In this document: piece after piece, positions 46,155 through 58,298 of the stretch
Position numbering within the stretch: the stretch's first letter is position 1
How the letters are laid out: each line of letters opens with the position of its first letter
From: Atherinomorus stipes
Lineage: Eukaryota > Chordata > Actinopteri > Atheriniformes > Atherinidae
NCBI GenBank assembly: GCA_023101725.1
Contig: JALJCO010003963.1
Span: forward strand, 121,251-185,250
Direction: 5' to 3'
DNA: 64,000 bases
Made by a program: the position numbers and the translations under genes
Notes under the pieces: model-generated
What the model was told of the DNA's origin: nothing
Seen by the model: only the letters and a program-made list of their open reading frames with translations
Databases searched by the model: none

Positions 46155-46847
46155 TCCTCCAGCTGCTTCCAAACACTCATCCTTCACTCCATCCTCATCC
46201 TTATAAACAGGAACTATTTAAAACTTGACTGGAACCATGGAAGTTGTTATCTTCTCATTTTTAAAAGGCTAATTAGCAGCCTATACACCTACTCACAAAC
46301 ACGCCACCTCACCCGCCCAGCCACACACATCTCCCTCCCCAACTCCCCCATCAACTACCCATAACGTGTTGGGCGGACTGGGCAGGAAAGAATGCAGCGA
46401 GTCCCAGACCGAGACCCAACAACTACCTACAACTCCCCCCCTGGAGTTTTAAAATCAGTATCAATAAAATAAATAAATAATTAAAATGATTCATTAAGTA
46501 ACATTTATTTACTAAAATAAATGCTACTTAATGTCTAATTTTATTAGTCAAGTCTTTCTTAATTTTAATACTGATTTTAGAGATCTTGTTTACATTGTCA
46601 AGTTTAAGCTTGAAACTAAATACATTTTGAAGTATGTCTTGCAGTATTTGGCTTTAAACAAGGTGCCACAATGCTCAAGAAAGCTTAAATAGACGGGCAT
46701 TTTTACTGTGTAGGTTCCCCCAGATTCCTATACAAAGAATTGGCGGGGGGGGAGGGGGGCAGGGCCAGAAAACACCCCTAAATGGTTAAGTAATGCTTAT
46801 TAGGCTGTGCATTTATGCATTTATAAAGTGTTACAAAAGGGGAAAAT
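46155..46847. other. Intergenic, no gene recognised
   Basis: AT-rich with a short G run at 46745-46759. No structure called. Confidence 0.4.
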
Positions 46848-47425
46848 GTTAACAATTTATAATAAGGGTCCAAATAAGATTCAGTAATGGTTAACTATGG
46901 TTAAGTAATAGTTATGAGACACTCAGATTATTAAGGGCCATTAGATCAGGCTACTAATGTGAATTCATACCTTACTTAACATAAAGGAACAGGTACCTGA
47001 TAATATACACAGCACAGCATTAGTAAATGATTACCTAAGATATCAATAAATTGCTTACTGATGCCCATCCAGATAACATACAATGTAGAGCGAAGGTTTT
47101 GTAGATGCATAAGTTAGCTGTTACTTAATGCTTATTTACTCCAAATAATTATTAAGGGCTTACTAACTTGTCAACTAACATAGTGAGTAATGCATACATA
47201 ATGGTAACTTTTTACATCACTAAACTTTTATCAAGGCTTAATAATGCGTTAAGTAAGGTTGGGAAGTAAGTATTAATTAACTTCTAAGTAACACATTAAC
47301 CAATATGCCAACTAATGCAAAGTAATAGTTAATAAAAGTTGTTAATGTATTATGAAGCAGTTAATTAATGATTAATAATGCACTAACTAACGTTAATTAA
47401 GGGACCCTTATTGTAAAGTGTTACC
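46848..47425. mobile_element. MITE with TAACAMTTTAYAATAAGGG ends
   Basis: The left end reads TTAACAATTTATAATAAGGG (46850) and the right end in reverse reads GTAACACTTTACAATAAGGG. The interior is unusually rich in TTAA/TAAC/AAGTAA words and has no open frame. Boundaries are good to a few bases; no certain target duplication. Confidence 0.65.
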
Positions 47426-47465
47426 TACAAATTTAATTTAATAACAGTAGCTGCACGTACTGTGC

Positions 47466-47646
47466 ACTGCTGCTGAGTGGAGACGGTTTGTCCCGGTGAT
47501 GTGGATCCACTGCTGCTGAGTGGAGACGGTTTGTCCCGGTGATGTGGATCCACTGCTGCTGAGTGGAGACGGTTTGTCCCGGTGATGTGGATCCACTGCT
47601 GCTGAGTGGAGACGGTTTGTCCCGGTGATGTGGATCCACTGCTGCG
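47466..47646 (+). repeat. 43-bp minisatellite, four copies
   Basis: Unit starts at 47466, 47509, 47552, 47595 and a partial at 47638, all exactly 43 bp apart and nearly identical. Each contains TTTGTCCCGGTGATGTGG. A single-unit homologue lies in reverse at 1181-1243. Confidence 0.97.
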
Positions 47647-47649
47647 GGA

Positions 47650-48690
47650 CTCCAGCAGTTCATGGGGGCAGAATCAAACAATCAAAATCACGGCCACTGT
47701 GGCCGTAGACATAAAGGCACACAGCTTGAGAGAGCAGCCCTCTCTTACGTGGCTGCTGTGAAATTCGTGGATGCAGGTTTGGGGGTCTCCGGAGCAAACC
47801 GTAGTCCCGTAGCGTTTCCGCGTTCGCCAGGGTTATGTTCTTGTTTCTGCAGATGTCGAGCAGAAACTTTCAAGAGCATGTGTGCCTGTAGGCGTAAGGG
47901 TGGGATGAGGATGATGACGGACAAACACACACGGACTTGGTACACAAGAACACAAAAACACTGTTGTATTGGGAGTGAGCGAAGTCGCAGCATGTACACA
48001 TGCCGCCATTTTTGTTTCAAAAGTAGATTAAAGTTTCTTGCGGTAGCTGAGGTTAATGGCATAAATCAACAAGGCACAGCTCCCTGCAATATCCTTCTCA
48101 ACCAAAAATTTGGTTCCTTCCACAACAATTGCTGCTTCTCAGTGATCTGATCCAGACAACAGGGATTTTCATCATGTGACTTCCAATGCTGGCCTCAAAC
48201 TCTTCATTTTCCTTTTAAAGGGAAAGAAATGGGAATTAAATTCTTTCATGGTTCACAACTGACCCTCAGTTTGTCTGTACAGCACATATATTTTCATATT
48301 TTATTTGTATCTTGACCATGTTAGGTTGCATAAAATAACTGAACCAGTTAAACCAGTCATTTGTTCATCTTTTCCTTTACATTGCTATCAACATTTATAT
48401 TACACTAAAAGGGAAATTCCAGCATAATTTTAACCCAGGGTCTAACACATCATGAGTCTGGGATTGAAAATATCCACAAATAATGATCACAACATCTCTA
48501 CACTTCATTCACAGTACAAATAGGGTCCCAGCACATAATCAAAGGCACCAAGCAGTTGCTAGCCTCATCAGTTTGTGGCTACGAGACTCGGATAACAGTT
48601 CTGTAGATGGCAGTCACAGTTAAACGAGCTTAGGAGAAAACACAGCTAACATGTGGTAACAGTAGCCTGGACCAAGCCCTGCAGCTCCTG
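47650..48690. other. Intergenic, no gene recognised
   Basis: A 162-codon plus-strand frame (47662-48150) has no recognisable domain and starts within repeat flank. Not called. Confidence 0.4.
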
Positions 48691-48695
48691 TCGGC

Positions 48696-50465
48696 TACAC
48701 TGAAAAAAAGAACCTGCTGGATTAACTTAATCTAACAGTGGACCGTTGCACACAGATGATCTGATTCTCCAGCAACTTTAAAAATTTAGTTAAATTTACA
48801 CAAGTTATTCATATTAAATAAACCTGTGTATTTCATGTTTATACAGTAAGATTTAATTATGTTTTGATGAAGTAATCTGAGTTTTTGTAACATTTTGTAA
48901 CCTTCACAATTTTATCACTTTATTCCAGAATTATCCAACAACTTTGACTCCAGCACCATTTGGTCACTTGCACTATGCATTGTTTGACATTATATCAACA
49001 ATGTTTACTCCCACTGAGTGAGAGCCGGCTCCCAGTTTTTTAGGAGAACTTTGCAAAATTTGATTTGATTGGCAACTTTGAAGACCACATGTCCAGTCAA
49101 ATGTAAACACACAGGCTTGTGAAAATGGAGGACAAATGTTCCACTCCAAGTGAAGATTTCAGACAGTGGTGAGGAGAGTATGAGCACATCGAATTGTCCT
49201 GTGATATAACTTGAGGTGACACCAAAAAGCAGCATCTGGCTCAGTTTAATTTATTTTGTTGTTTTATAGTATTGTGCATCTTTTCTTCACCTGCCTACAG
49301 ACTACAGATACAAATTTGCTTGCTAGCTATATTCCAACATGTTCACATCTGTTGCTAAATTTGTTTATTAATGTGTACTGTCCCTATCAAATAAGCAAAT
49401 AAGTAATTACAAAGTTTTAAGATAGAATAAGATAGAACAAATTTAAAAGGCTTCTCATCAAACCACTGAATGCAGAAAAGTTTTCAACACAAACCATTCC
49501 ATTTTTGCAAAGTGAAAGTGAAATGTCCCTCCACAAATAATCCTAAATTAAGAGCCATTCAGGAGTCAAAAGAGCCGGCTTTTCATTGGGAGCCGAATCG
49601 AGAGCCAAACATCCCATCACTAGTAACGTCAGCAGTATTAGTATTTTACAAGCACACTCGCATATTGCGGGTATCAGCGACTGTCTTGACCCAGATGGGG
49701 ATGGAGTCATGGGACAACATGGACATTTAAGTCAAAGTGAAGTAAAGAACAGAGGGTGCTGCACGGCATGATGGGAAAGTATGTAAACGAGCCTATCTAC
49801 CAGGAACCAATCACAGCAACCGCTACAATACCAACTTGAAGAGTTACATTTGCCGTTTGTTTGTTTGCTGTCCTGCTAACTCTGATGTTATTTTGCCATA
49901 ATGCTGTTTTTCGCCGGAGCTCCCTGTCGACGCTTCTCCTGAAGTAAACATCCCCTCATGCACACTTAGTAATGAAACACAAGACACGTTTCTCTGAACT
50001 TCATGCTGGCTCTCTCTCGGTCAGCTCGCTCTGCTGTTCTGACGAGGAGCCGTTCTTTATTTAAACTTTTAACAAGAACATTAATGTAGACGTCAACTGT
50101 GACGCACGTATGTACACAGATCATCTAACGTTTCCCTTAAAATCGCTGTTTGGCCCGCAGCTCACTGCCACATTTTCACTTTGGAGGCAAAAATCATAGA
50201 AAGAAACTTGAAAAAACAGGCAATATCACTTTTTTCAGTGAGCATTATCACCACCGATCTGGACCAATAATAGCGCTTTCAGGCTAAAGGTGACTTAACA
50301 TAAAGAGGATGTGACACAAGGACGGTTTAAGCAGTATTCCCTCTGAACATGTAAAATAAACATGATGAATTCATGTTTACAGAGGGAATGTAAAGTAATT
50401 GTGTAAAGTGGATTAAATTTATTACAGTAAAACCAAAGACCTGGAATTTTCCTTTTTTCAGTGTA
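48696..50465. mobile_element. Possible CACTG-ended (EnSpm/CACTA-like) element
   Basis: CACTGAAAAAAAG at 48698 is matched in reverse by CACTGAAAAAAGG ending at 50463, with TA outside both ends. The interior (1.77 kb) has no long frame. Within it, 49557-49621 resembles the end of another element (AGAGCCGGCT, CCCATCACTAG). Assignment rests only on the ends. Confidence 0.4.
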
Positions 50466-52803
50466 GACAGTAAACAAGTTAACATTTAAGTATTATCTCA
50501 ATGAAAGTAACCTGAAACAAATTTAAACCCATACTTCAGATAAAATACATTTTACACACCTTGGAATGTTGTTTCAGCCTCCTGCACTCCTCAATCAGTT
50601 TCAATCTCAATCAATCGGGGAGGAGAGGGAACTTAAAATGCCAAAGTCAATGCTGAGAAAAATTATGTTAACAAGCTAAGTTTATTAAAGTTATGCCAAC
50701 TTATAAAATAAAGTTAGCAACTTAGAAAGTTTATCTAAAGCAAATAATTGCATTTTTAAATTGCATTTCTGTTTTAAATCAAGTGGTGTTGAAAGATCCT
50801 CTGAGTTACTTTTTTGAGTGAATTTCAATGTCACTTTTACAGGTCAAACAGATAAATGAGAGAAGAACCTGCATGCACACGCTTTCCTGCAGCTCTTCCT
50901 GTTGTCCAGATGCAGTAAAGTGACACTCCATATTTTGCTGTTCCACTGAAATCCTCTTCAGAGTTTTATATGTGTCGCAGTCATGGGAATTTACCAAATG
51001 GAATATTGTTTTTTATAGAGAACAATAGAGAACGTTAATCTCTATTGTCCATTTTCTTTGTTTGTTTCTTTTATTTACTATATTCCAAAGATAGTTTCAG
51101 ATTTTTTTGTTGAAATTATTCACGTACTTTATTTTTTTCATTTTGCATGAAAAATATCAGATCATCAGTGTAATGTCCAAAGCATTTTATTTTGCGTATA
51201 TATTGCATGAGCGCCAAATAAATGTTTCTCTCCAGCTTCCTAAAGGATTATCTGTCTCTGCAGCTTGGCTGTAACTCTGAAGTGTTTATCTCACTCCCCA
51301 AAGGTGAGCACTGTATCTCTCCTTGTGTCATGTGTAACTGTGTGTGAATGTCCTTCAGGCTGGGACAAAACAACAGTTTTTCTGCTTGTGCATGAACAAG
51401 ACGGGCACGTGTGTGTATGGTATGTGCAGCTATGCATGGGTGGCTGCTGGTGTTTACAGCATGATGGACTCTGAGGACTCAAACGTCCTGCAAACCTTTC
51501 AGAGAGCAGAACATGGCTGCCACATGGTGTATTTCTGCCACATTTAGCAAATGGACACTGAAGTGCAGCCCTCTTCCGATATCCACCACAGCCTCTTCAC
51601 GTCACTCCCTCCTCCTGCCACAGCCTCCTCCTCTTCTTCCTGTCTTTTCTCTTCACTCTTGTCCTCCTTTTCCTCCCCTTTCTACTTCCTCTAGCTTTGA
51701 ATTATTGATAGTGAGTAAAATCTGACGTTGTAAACTTTGTGACCATTCACCAAATCGGCCTCCACTTCTCACCGAGGGGGCTCGCCGAAGGGTAGGCAGT
51801 GTCTAACCACACACTTTTAATGTAATTGCCTGTAGGGTTCCTTGTAAATATTTAATTGTCTGCCAGTACAAATTAAAGACACAAGGCTTGAAGAAAAGGT
51901 TAGTAGGTTCGCTTGGGAAGATACTCTGCACTTTACCTGCGCTTCTAGATTCTTAAAAGGGCTGCAACAGAATGATGGTTGTAGATGCCCCTTCTGCTTC
52001 ATTTAGCTTTATGTGATGAGGCTAGAGGCACCCGAATGGTCTAAGTACCACCAGCAGACCCTCACGCAGTACTGAAAGATAAAATCAGACTTTAGGTGGC
52101 TGCAGATGGAAAGGCTGGTTTCCTCACCTATGAGGAGCAGACAACGTGACAAGCAGCTGTGAGCTGACCTTTCCTGACCCCCATGCAAGGTTTTACTGGT
52201 GGACAAGACTTCCAACCAGCATGCAGAGGCACAAGTATCGATGGTGCAACTGCACTGGGGCCCAGACGGCATCAAGGGCCCATGAAGGAAGGGGACAAAT
52301 ACGCAGCTATCCGTCAGAGTTAGGGAGGGGGAAAAAATATAGAGATGTGTCTTCATGTCCGTGTAGCATTACCCCATGCACACTGCTTGTTCTTTATCTT
52401 AAAGGAGTACAGCGCAAGTTCCAGCTTTTTCCAGAAGTTCGCCCCCTCTGGCAACAAGTGGACGTTAATGCTGTGCACACGCATGAGCTGCTTGGACTGT
52501 CTTGTCAGCAAATCAAAACAACTAAAAGAAATGGAAACTCTTTATTTATTTATCTATTTCTTAAAGATGGGGTAGAAATAAATATGGCTACAATCTCCCA
52601 TTCAAATCTGCCCTTCCACAGGACAGGAGTTGGTTAATTAAGGTCTATGTTGTGGGTTCTATCTTTTTTATAGTTATAGTTTTTTATAGTTATAGTCCTT
52701 ATAGTTCATATGTATTTAGGGTCTGAAATTCACCTACACTGTAATAAATGATTCTGTGGTCATATAGGTTTTAAATGATTAATTTAGTAAAATATGTTCA
52801 ATT
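50466..52803. other. Intergenic, no gene recognised
   Basis: The stretch at 50600-50830 reads like another CACTC-ended fish repeat fragment. Open frames at 51265-52637 have no recognisable domain. Confidence 0.35.
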
Positions 52804-53415
52804 TTAAAGGCCTCCTTCCACTGAAAACCCGTTTAACTTGCTCCTTCTGAAATACGGAGGGTTTCCCCTTGTTTACTTACACATGCTGACTTGCTAGCGT
52901 TGCGTTCCCCCCAGTCGGCTGTGCTTCCTCATCACAGAAACAATACGAAGAAAAGAGCGAATCGGGAACAGCCTCGCACTTCTACGTCACATTGCAAATA
53001 GCGTATCCCACGTGGGGTTTCTATCTGTCCATTGGAAGGCAGGTAACCCTCCACTACACACTAGAAGTAAAGACGGCACGACTGTAGCTTCGGGGTTGAG
53101 AAGCTAATTAGCTAACTGTTTGTTAGCATGGCCGAACAAACTTGTTTGTCGGCTCTGTTTCCTGTCTGTAGCGAAATAAGAGTGGAGGGCGGAGCTTCCT
53201 TCATACACTGATGGGAGGCAGCCAATCAGACGGAAATTCATGAGAAGGACCCGGAAAAGCTGCCGTTGGACCACAAGCCTCTCTTCTAGTATACAAATAC
53301 AGCTGGATACAAAGATACCAGAAGGTTTTTTTAAACAGAAACGATGCAGAATGCATTCAATAATAATGGAGAACACAGAAATACTAATGAAATCACCATG
53401 GAAGTACAACTTTAA
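52804..53415. mobile_element. Possible third TTAA-flanked MITE
   Basis: TTAA at 52804-52807 and 53412-53415 bound 604 bp. Ends AGGCCTCCTTCCACTG and, in reverse, AGTTGTACTTCCATGG agree at 10 of 16 positions. The weak end similarity keeps confidence low. Confidence 0.4.
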
Positions 53416-53556
53416 TGTGTCTTTGATTTTGTGGTAATTATTTAAGTTAAATTAAAATAAGAATGTCTTGAATAAAACCAACACATCCTGGGTTAGTTAA
53501 ATATAGGCTTTCTGTTAATGTAATTCTAAAAAGAGAGAAATTTGAATAAATCCAAC

Positions 53557-54665
53557 TTAAAGGTTGAATATGGAACACGGACAGAACAGCGGCATCACGT
53601 GTGTCTACGTTGTAGTTGCAACGGCAGAAAAACAACTCCAGCTGCTGGGATGCCAGAATCTGCCGATACGACAGTGTCCAACAGTCTGCAGCATGTCCAA
53701 CGGTCTGCAGCATGTCCAACGGTCTGCAGCATGTCCAACGGTCTGCAGCATGTCCAACGGTCTGCAGCATGTCCAACGGTCTGCAGCATGTCCAACGGTC
53801 TGCAGCATGTCCAACAGTCTGCAGCATGTCCAACAGTCTGCAGCATGTCCAACAGTCTGCAGCATGTCCAGCAGTCTGCAGCATGTCCAACGGTCTGCAG
53901 CATGTCCAACAGTCTGCAGCATGTCCAGCAGTCTGCAGCATGTCCAACAGTCTGCAGCATGTCCAACAGTCTGCAGCATGTCCAACAGTCTGCAGCATGT
54001 CCAATGGTCTGCAGCATGTCAAACAGTCTGCAGCATGTCCAACAGTCTGCAGCATGTCCAACGGTCTGCAGCATGTCCAACGGTCTGCAGCATGTCCAAC
54101 AGTCTGCAGCATGTCCAACAGTCTGCAGCATGTCCAACAAGTAACGCAGAGGAGTTTATAACTGATAGCTAACGTTAGCCACGTTAGCAAACAAGCTAGC
54201 TTACCGATCCAAGAGGAAAGTCGCCATTTCTGTGTTTTACTCTGTGGAAAACGTTTATGTGGGTCCATTTAGTGAAGTCTTCACCTAAATTATCTCCAGG
54301 TTTTGCTCTTCTCAGGTCACTCCTCCTCAGAAACAGATAACAACATCTCCAGGACTCTGAAGAAGCTGCTTCACTCATCGTCTCCACGGTTTTCCCCTGC
54401 ACAAGCCTGATTATGACCAAAATATTGTTTCCACACAGAGATCGTATTTAGCAACCTGCAATGGCAGCGTGTATTGGCTTATAGACGTAAATAAAATGCC
54501 ATTATCGAACCCGTAAAAATTTATTTTATAATTATTTTTAGGCTAAATATAATTTTTCTGGGAAATGTTGTACTTTCATTCTGTACACCCCCAAGCGACC
54601 TGTGGAGGTATTATTTTTTTGAAAAATATAGCTTTTAATAAAAATGTTCCATATTCAACCTTTAA
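53557..54665 (+). mobile_element. TTAA element family A/B/C, copy C, with internal VNTR
   Basis: The ends are AGGTTGAATATGGAACA (53561) and its reverse (54661), each abutting TTAA (53557-53560, 54662-54665). It is the most complete copy of the family. A 19-bp minisatellite at 53675-54138 expands a sequence that is present once in copies A and B. No transposase frame: the long frames on both strands are translations of the minisatellite. Confidence 0.9.
53675..54138 (+). repeat. 19-bp minisatellite, about 24 copies
   Basis: The unit is CAACAGTCTGCAGCATGTC, with an A/G alternation at the fifth base and CAGCAGTCTG variants. It produces open frames on both strands but shows no coding signature. 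Confidence 0.97.
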
Positions 54666-55069
54666 TGGAAGCGTTCAATTTTTAATTGAAAAGCACTTCC
54701 TGCTAATCGCACCGTTTGACTTCGGCAGCCAAAACATGCAGCTGAGGAGTTATCCCTCTTCCACTTTACTCGTCTAAGTCATCTGGTTGACTACGGTAAG
54801 GAAACTTTTGTTTGTTCAGGGTTTGTGAGGGCAATACATCACTAGACTAGTATGGCGTTTCGTATTGCAAATAAAAAGCACAAGCTTTTACTTTTAAGAA
54901 TGTAGTTAGTATTTCCGCTATCGTGGTATCCATATTCAAATGTGTGTTATTGATATATCCTCGGTATGTACTGATTATATGTTGCTGATAAGCATTTTAT
55001 GGGTTTGTGTTGCAATTAGACACCTTTTACTGTACTACTGTACAGTAAACTACTCTACTACTGTACCTT

Positions 55070-55695
55070 GACTACTGTAACAGCGTCTTTACTGGTCTAC
55101 CTAAAAAACCAGTTAAACAGCTGCAGCTCATTCAGAACTCTGCTGCCCGAGTTCTCACAAAGACCAGAAAAGTGGACCACATCAGTCCAGTTCTCAGGTC
55201 TTTACACTGGCCGCCGGTCCATCAGAGAATAGACTTTAAAGTTCTGCTGCTGGTCTATAAAGCTCTGAATGGTTTAGGCCCAAAATACATCAGTGACCTC
55301 TTGACCCAGTATGAACCTGCTAGACCCCTCAGGTCATCTGGATCCGGCCTTTTATCAGTTCCCAGAGTCAGAACCAGACATGGAGAAGCTGCGTTCAGCT
55401 TCTATGCTCCACATGTCTGGAACAAACTCCCAGAAAGTCTCAGATCAGCTGAAACAGTTTATTTAAATCCAGGCTGAAGACCCACCTGTTCTTAGCTGCA
55501 TTTACGTAGATTTTATTCAAAAGTTAAAATCCGCACGTCTCTGTATTCTCTCTTTTTAATCTTAAATGCTTTTAATTTTGAATCATGCTTCTAATTGTTT
55601 TTCTTTCTCCCTTTTGCTTATAATGTTTTATGTAAAGCACTTTGAATTGTTCTGTACATGAAATGTGCTGTACAAATAAACTTGCCTTGCCTTTT
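55070..55695 (+). mobile_element. 5'-truncated L2/Rex-like LINE
   Basis: From 55070 the plus strand encodes the C-terminal part of a non-LTR reverse transcriptase: DYCNSVFTGLP, LHWPPVHQRIDFKVLLL, YKALNGLGPKYISDLL and WNKLPESLRSAETV. A frameshift near 55465 breaks the final FKSRLKTHLF-type motif into another frame. The 3' tail TGTAAAGCACTTTGAATTG followed by CAAATAAACTTGCCTTGCC is typical of fish LINEs of this clade. Dead copy. Confidence 0.88.
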
Positions 55696-55699
55696 AAAC

Positions 55700-56035
55700 A
55701 AGAAATTATCATGAATGTTGCGCGGAGTTAAGCATAGGGAGCATTTATTTTCCAAACTTAAGTTGTTGCACTTCCGTCAACTTTACTTCCAGATCCTGCG
55801 GAGTTTTTTTGTGTTCCTTCAGAACACAGGTTTAATGGGAAGGATTTGAGTTAGTTGTGAGCGTAAATGTGTGTATATACGTGGGTATATGTATATATGT
55901 ATATATATGCATATATATGTATGTATGTGTGTAAGTATGAATATATATGCATGTTTGTACATAGGTAAGATGTAGGTATGTACAATGTCTAGGTATAGGT
56001 ATATTCAATACAATAGTTTTGTTATTTATTCCTTT
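55700..56035. other. Intergenic; degenerate TATG/TATA repeat at 55868-55990
   Basis: Low-complexity alternating purine-pyrimidine sequence, no gene. Confidence 0.6.
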
Positions 56036-56039
56036 CGGG

Positions 56040-56192
56040 GGGGGGGGGTGTAACTGCCTAATCTCTCGTCCCGGATTCGGGGCAGTAGGTGGCAGTAATG
56101 CTCCCTGGACTGGGTAGCAAACTGTCATTAAACACAAGAGAAGAAGAAGAAGAACTTTACTTGCACTTTGTGCTGGACCGTTTGCCATGCAG
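56040..56192 (+). promoter_or_regulatory. Leader and possible first coding exon of the transposase-like unit
   Basis: GGGGCAGTAGGTGGCAGTAATG followed by a TGGGTAGCAAACTGTCATTAAAC-like part and AAGAAGAAGAAGAAC resembles the leader that, from memory, commonly precedes this transposon-derived gene type in fish. ATGCAG at 56187-56192 is followed by GTAACG, a splice-donor match. Spliced to the acceptor ending at 58309 it would give Met-Gln joined in frame to MRWQCKTC. Inference. Confidence 0.4.
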
Positions 56193-56789
56193 GTAACGTT
56201 ATCACTCCTCTCCTTCTCTCTGTTCTTTCACTATTTTCTCATAAATGTCAGTTTACATTGTAAATGCAATAAGTCGGTGTATCAACAGTCACGTTGTTAA
56301 GATTTCCGTTTTTCGGTTTGCTGTTTGTTAGTATCCCGCCAGCCGTGAGAGAATTCAAGTTTGGAAGGCGAGTTAACACGATTGTGGCGTGTTCTCATTT
56401 AAACACTTAACAGTTCAATAACATTCCTCTGAAAGCATGTGAGGAGCAATGCGGTATCACATCTTTTTTCTTTTTATGTCCATTTTGTGTCTGCATTGAT
56501 ACTTTAAAGGCATATGCCTGAAATTTAGCCTCTCCCAGCAGTCCCGAGCTGAACCGGTGGGCAGAAGCGTTTTCTAACCGACCCAGTCGTTCTCTGAATC
56601 TGGCAGCACCGACTTTAGCTTAGCTTAGCGTAGTTTATGAAATTGAACTAATTAACTTGAGATTTTTTCCAGTTACGTTTCGTGACCCGCACATTCTGAT
56701 CGAGTACAAACGAGAAGCTGTTTCACATTAAAGGACTCACTAGGCAGCATTCAATGTGTGGTGGTGGATTTGTGTCTTGACATGAATGT

Positions 56790-57914
56790 GACCAAAGTAG
56801 GGATGGGCATATCGATAATTTGGAGTCAATACTTCGATACCAGCCAGACAGAATATCGGAATCAATACCTTTTTTTTTTTTTTTTTAGAAACGCGATATT
56901 ACTGTAGATACACAAAACATGCAATTTGTTTCAACTTCTGAGAGTTTTAGGAAACTTACCCCTTATTGTATGTGTTATTGCATATATGAAATTTGAGAGT
57001 TAATGTCTGTATTGAGTTAATATGGGACTATGTGATTATCTTATATATATATTTTTGTGGATATTTTTGATGATGTTCTTCAGATTTCTTAAGCTACTAA
57101 ATTAAGGATGTTCCTAAATGTTTTTCATGTATTTGCTGTGTATTTTGTTTTTTGTTCTTATTATTTCTGGCTTCACGTGGGGAAATGTAATTGGTTGTGG
57201 GGAATCAACCACTCCCTATTTAAGATGGCTTCTGCCAAACCAGAAATGTTTGCCTGATGAAGGTCTAGCACCGAAACGTTGCAAATAAATATATGCAAGT
57301 TAGACAGTGTGCGGGAGTTTTTTTCTTGTACACTTTGGTCTTTTTCTCCTACGCACCTGTCACGTTATATAGATGTGCGAAGTGTTTTCACTCTATCCAG
57401 GAAATGAAATGATGAAAGCAGACAGATTCTAGCTTCTGTATCACATGATGATGGCCAATCAGATGGCATGATGATGTTGCTACTGTTAGTGAAGATGATG
57501 ATGTTTTGTTTGTTTGCTTTAATGCAGGTTATTGTACATATGTTTTAGTAAATTTGTAATATTACTATTAAATTTTATATTTTAATATTTTCCAGTTAGT
57601 AAATTTGATTATTATAGTTCCTATATAATGTTATTTGGTAATTGAAAGATGTTTTTAATTTATTTTCTTTAATTTTATCATCACTATAATTTTTTTTTGT
57701 TTTAAAAGCATTTCTTTCCAGTACTTCTGTTCTCAGGTTTTACTTATATCTAATATCGCCCTTGCATTCAAGATATTAATGCAAAACGTACAATCACGTC
57801 ATTTTCCTTTAAAGGACAAAAAATATTGGTATCGGTATTGCTGAAAAAGTGCCATAAACTACTGATGTCGTATAGAAAAGAAAACTTTTGGTATCGCCCA
57901 TCTCTAGACCAAAG
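56790..57914. mobile_element. hAT-type non-autonomous element with perfect 8-bp duplication
   Basis: The element at 56798-57906 is bounded by GACCAAAG on both sides (56790-56797, 57907-57914). The ends are TAGGGATGGGC and, in reverse, TAGAGATGGGC, with GATA(C/A)-rich continuation. The 1109-bp interior has no long frame. If the splice proposed for 56192/58309 is right, this element sits in that intron. Confidence 0.9.
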
Positions 57915-58298
57915 AAAAGGGGTTAATGCCGCAAGTATGATGTTAATAGAACCTGATACGATGCGTACACCACTATTGAAATTAAGTCAAGTGAACAACA
58001 ATTACACTTTACAATTCATTAAAAACATAAAATAATTAAAATGGTATAAGTAATAAAAATCAAACTAACAAGGTTTATTTTGGAAGAAAAACTTGAATCT
58101 AGAATGTAGGCTATAATTTTGCATAGCTTTAAGTTCATGCTCAGTTGGATGTTGGTAGTTCACACATAACAATAAAGGGTTGCAAATATTGATACATCCA
58201 CCAGCCCTACAACACAGCCTAAGCATGTGCTTGATAACAGGAGTGGTGTTTATCTGCAGACAGGCACATTTTGTGTTTAATATTATTGTTTTTCTCTT

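Noticed and set aside
53447..54268. 273-codon minus-strand frame with Cys/His-rich repeats
   Set aside because: Looks finger-like but is the 19-bp minisatellite read in rotating frames inside a MITE; other frames give equally long products.
55832..56188. 118-codon minus-strand frame with signal-peptide-like Leu run
   Set aside because: The Leu run is the reverse of the AAGAAGAAG leader of the plus-strand unit, and the rest is TATG low complexity.
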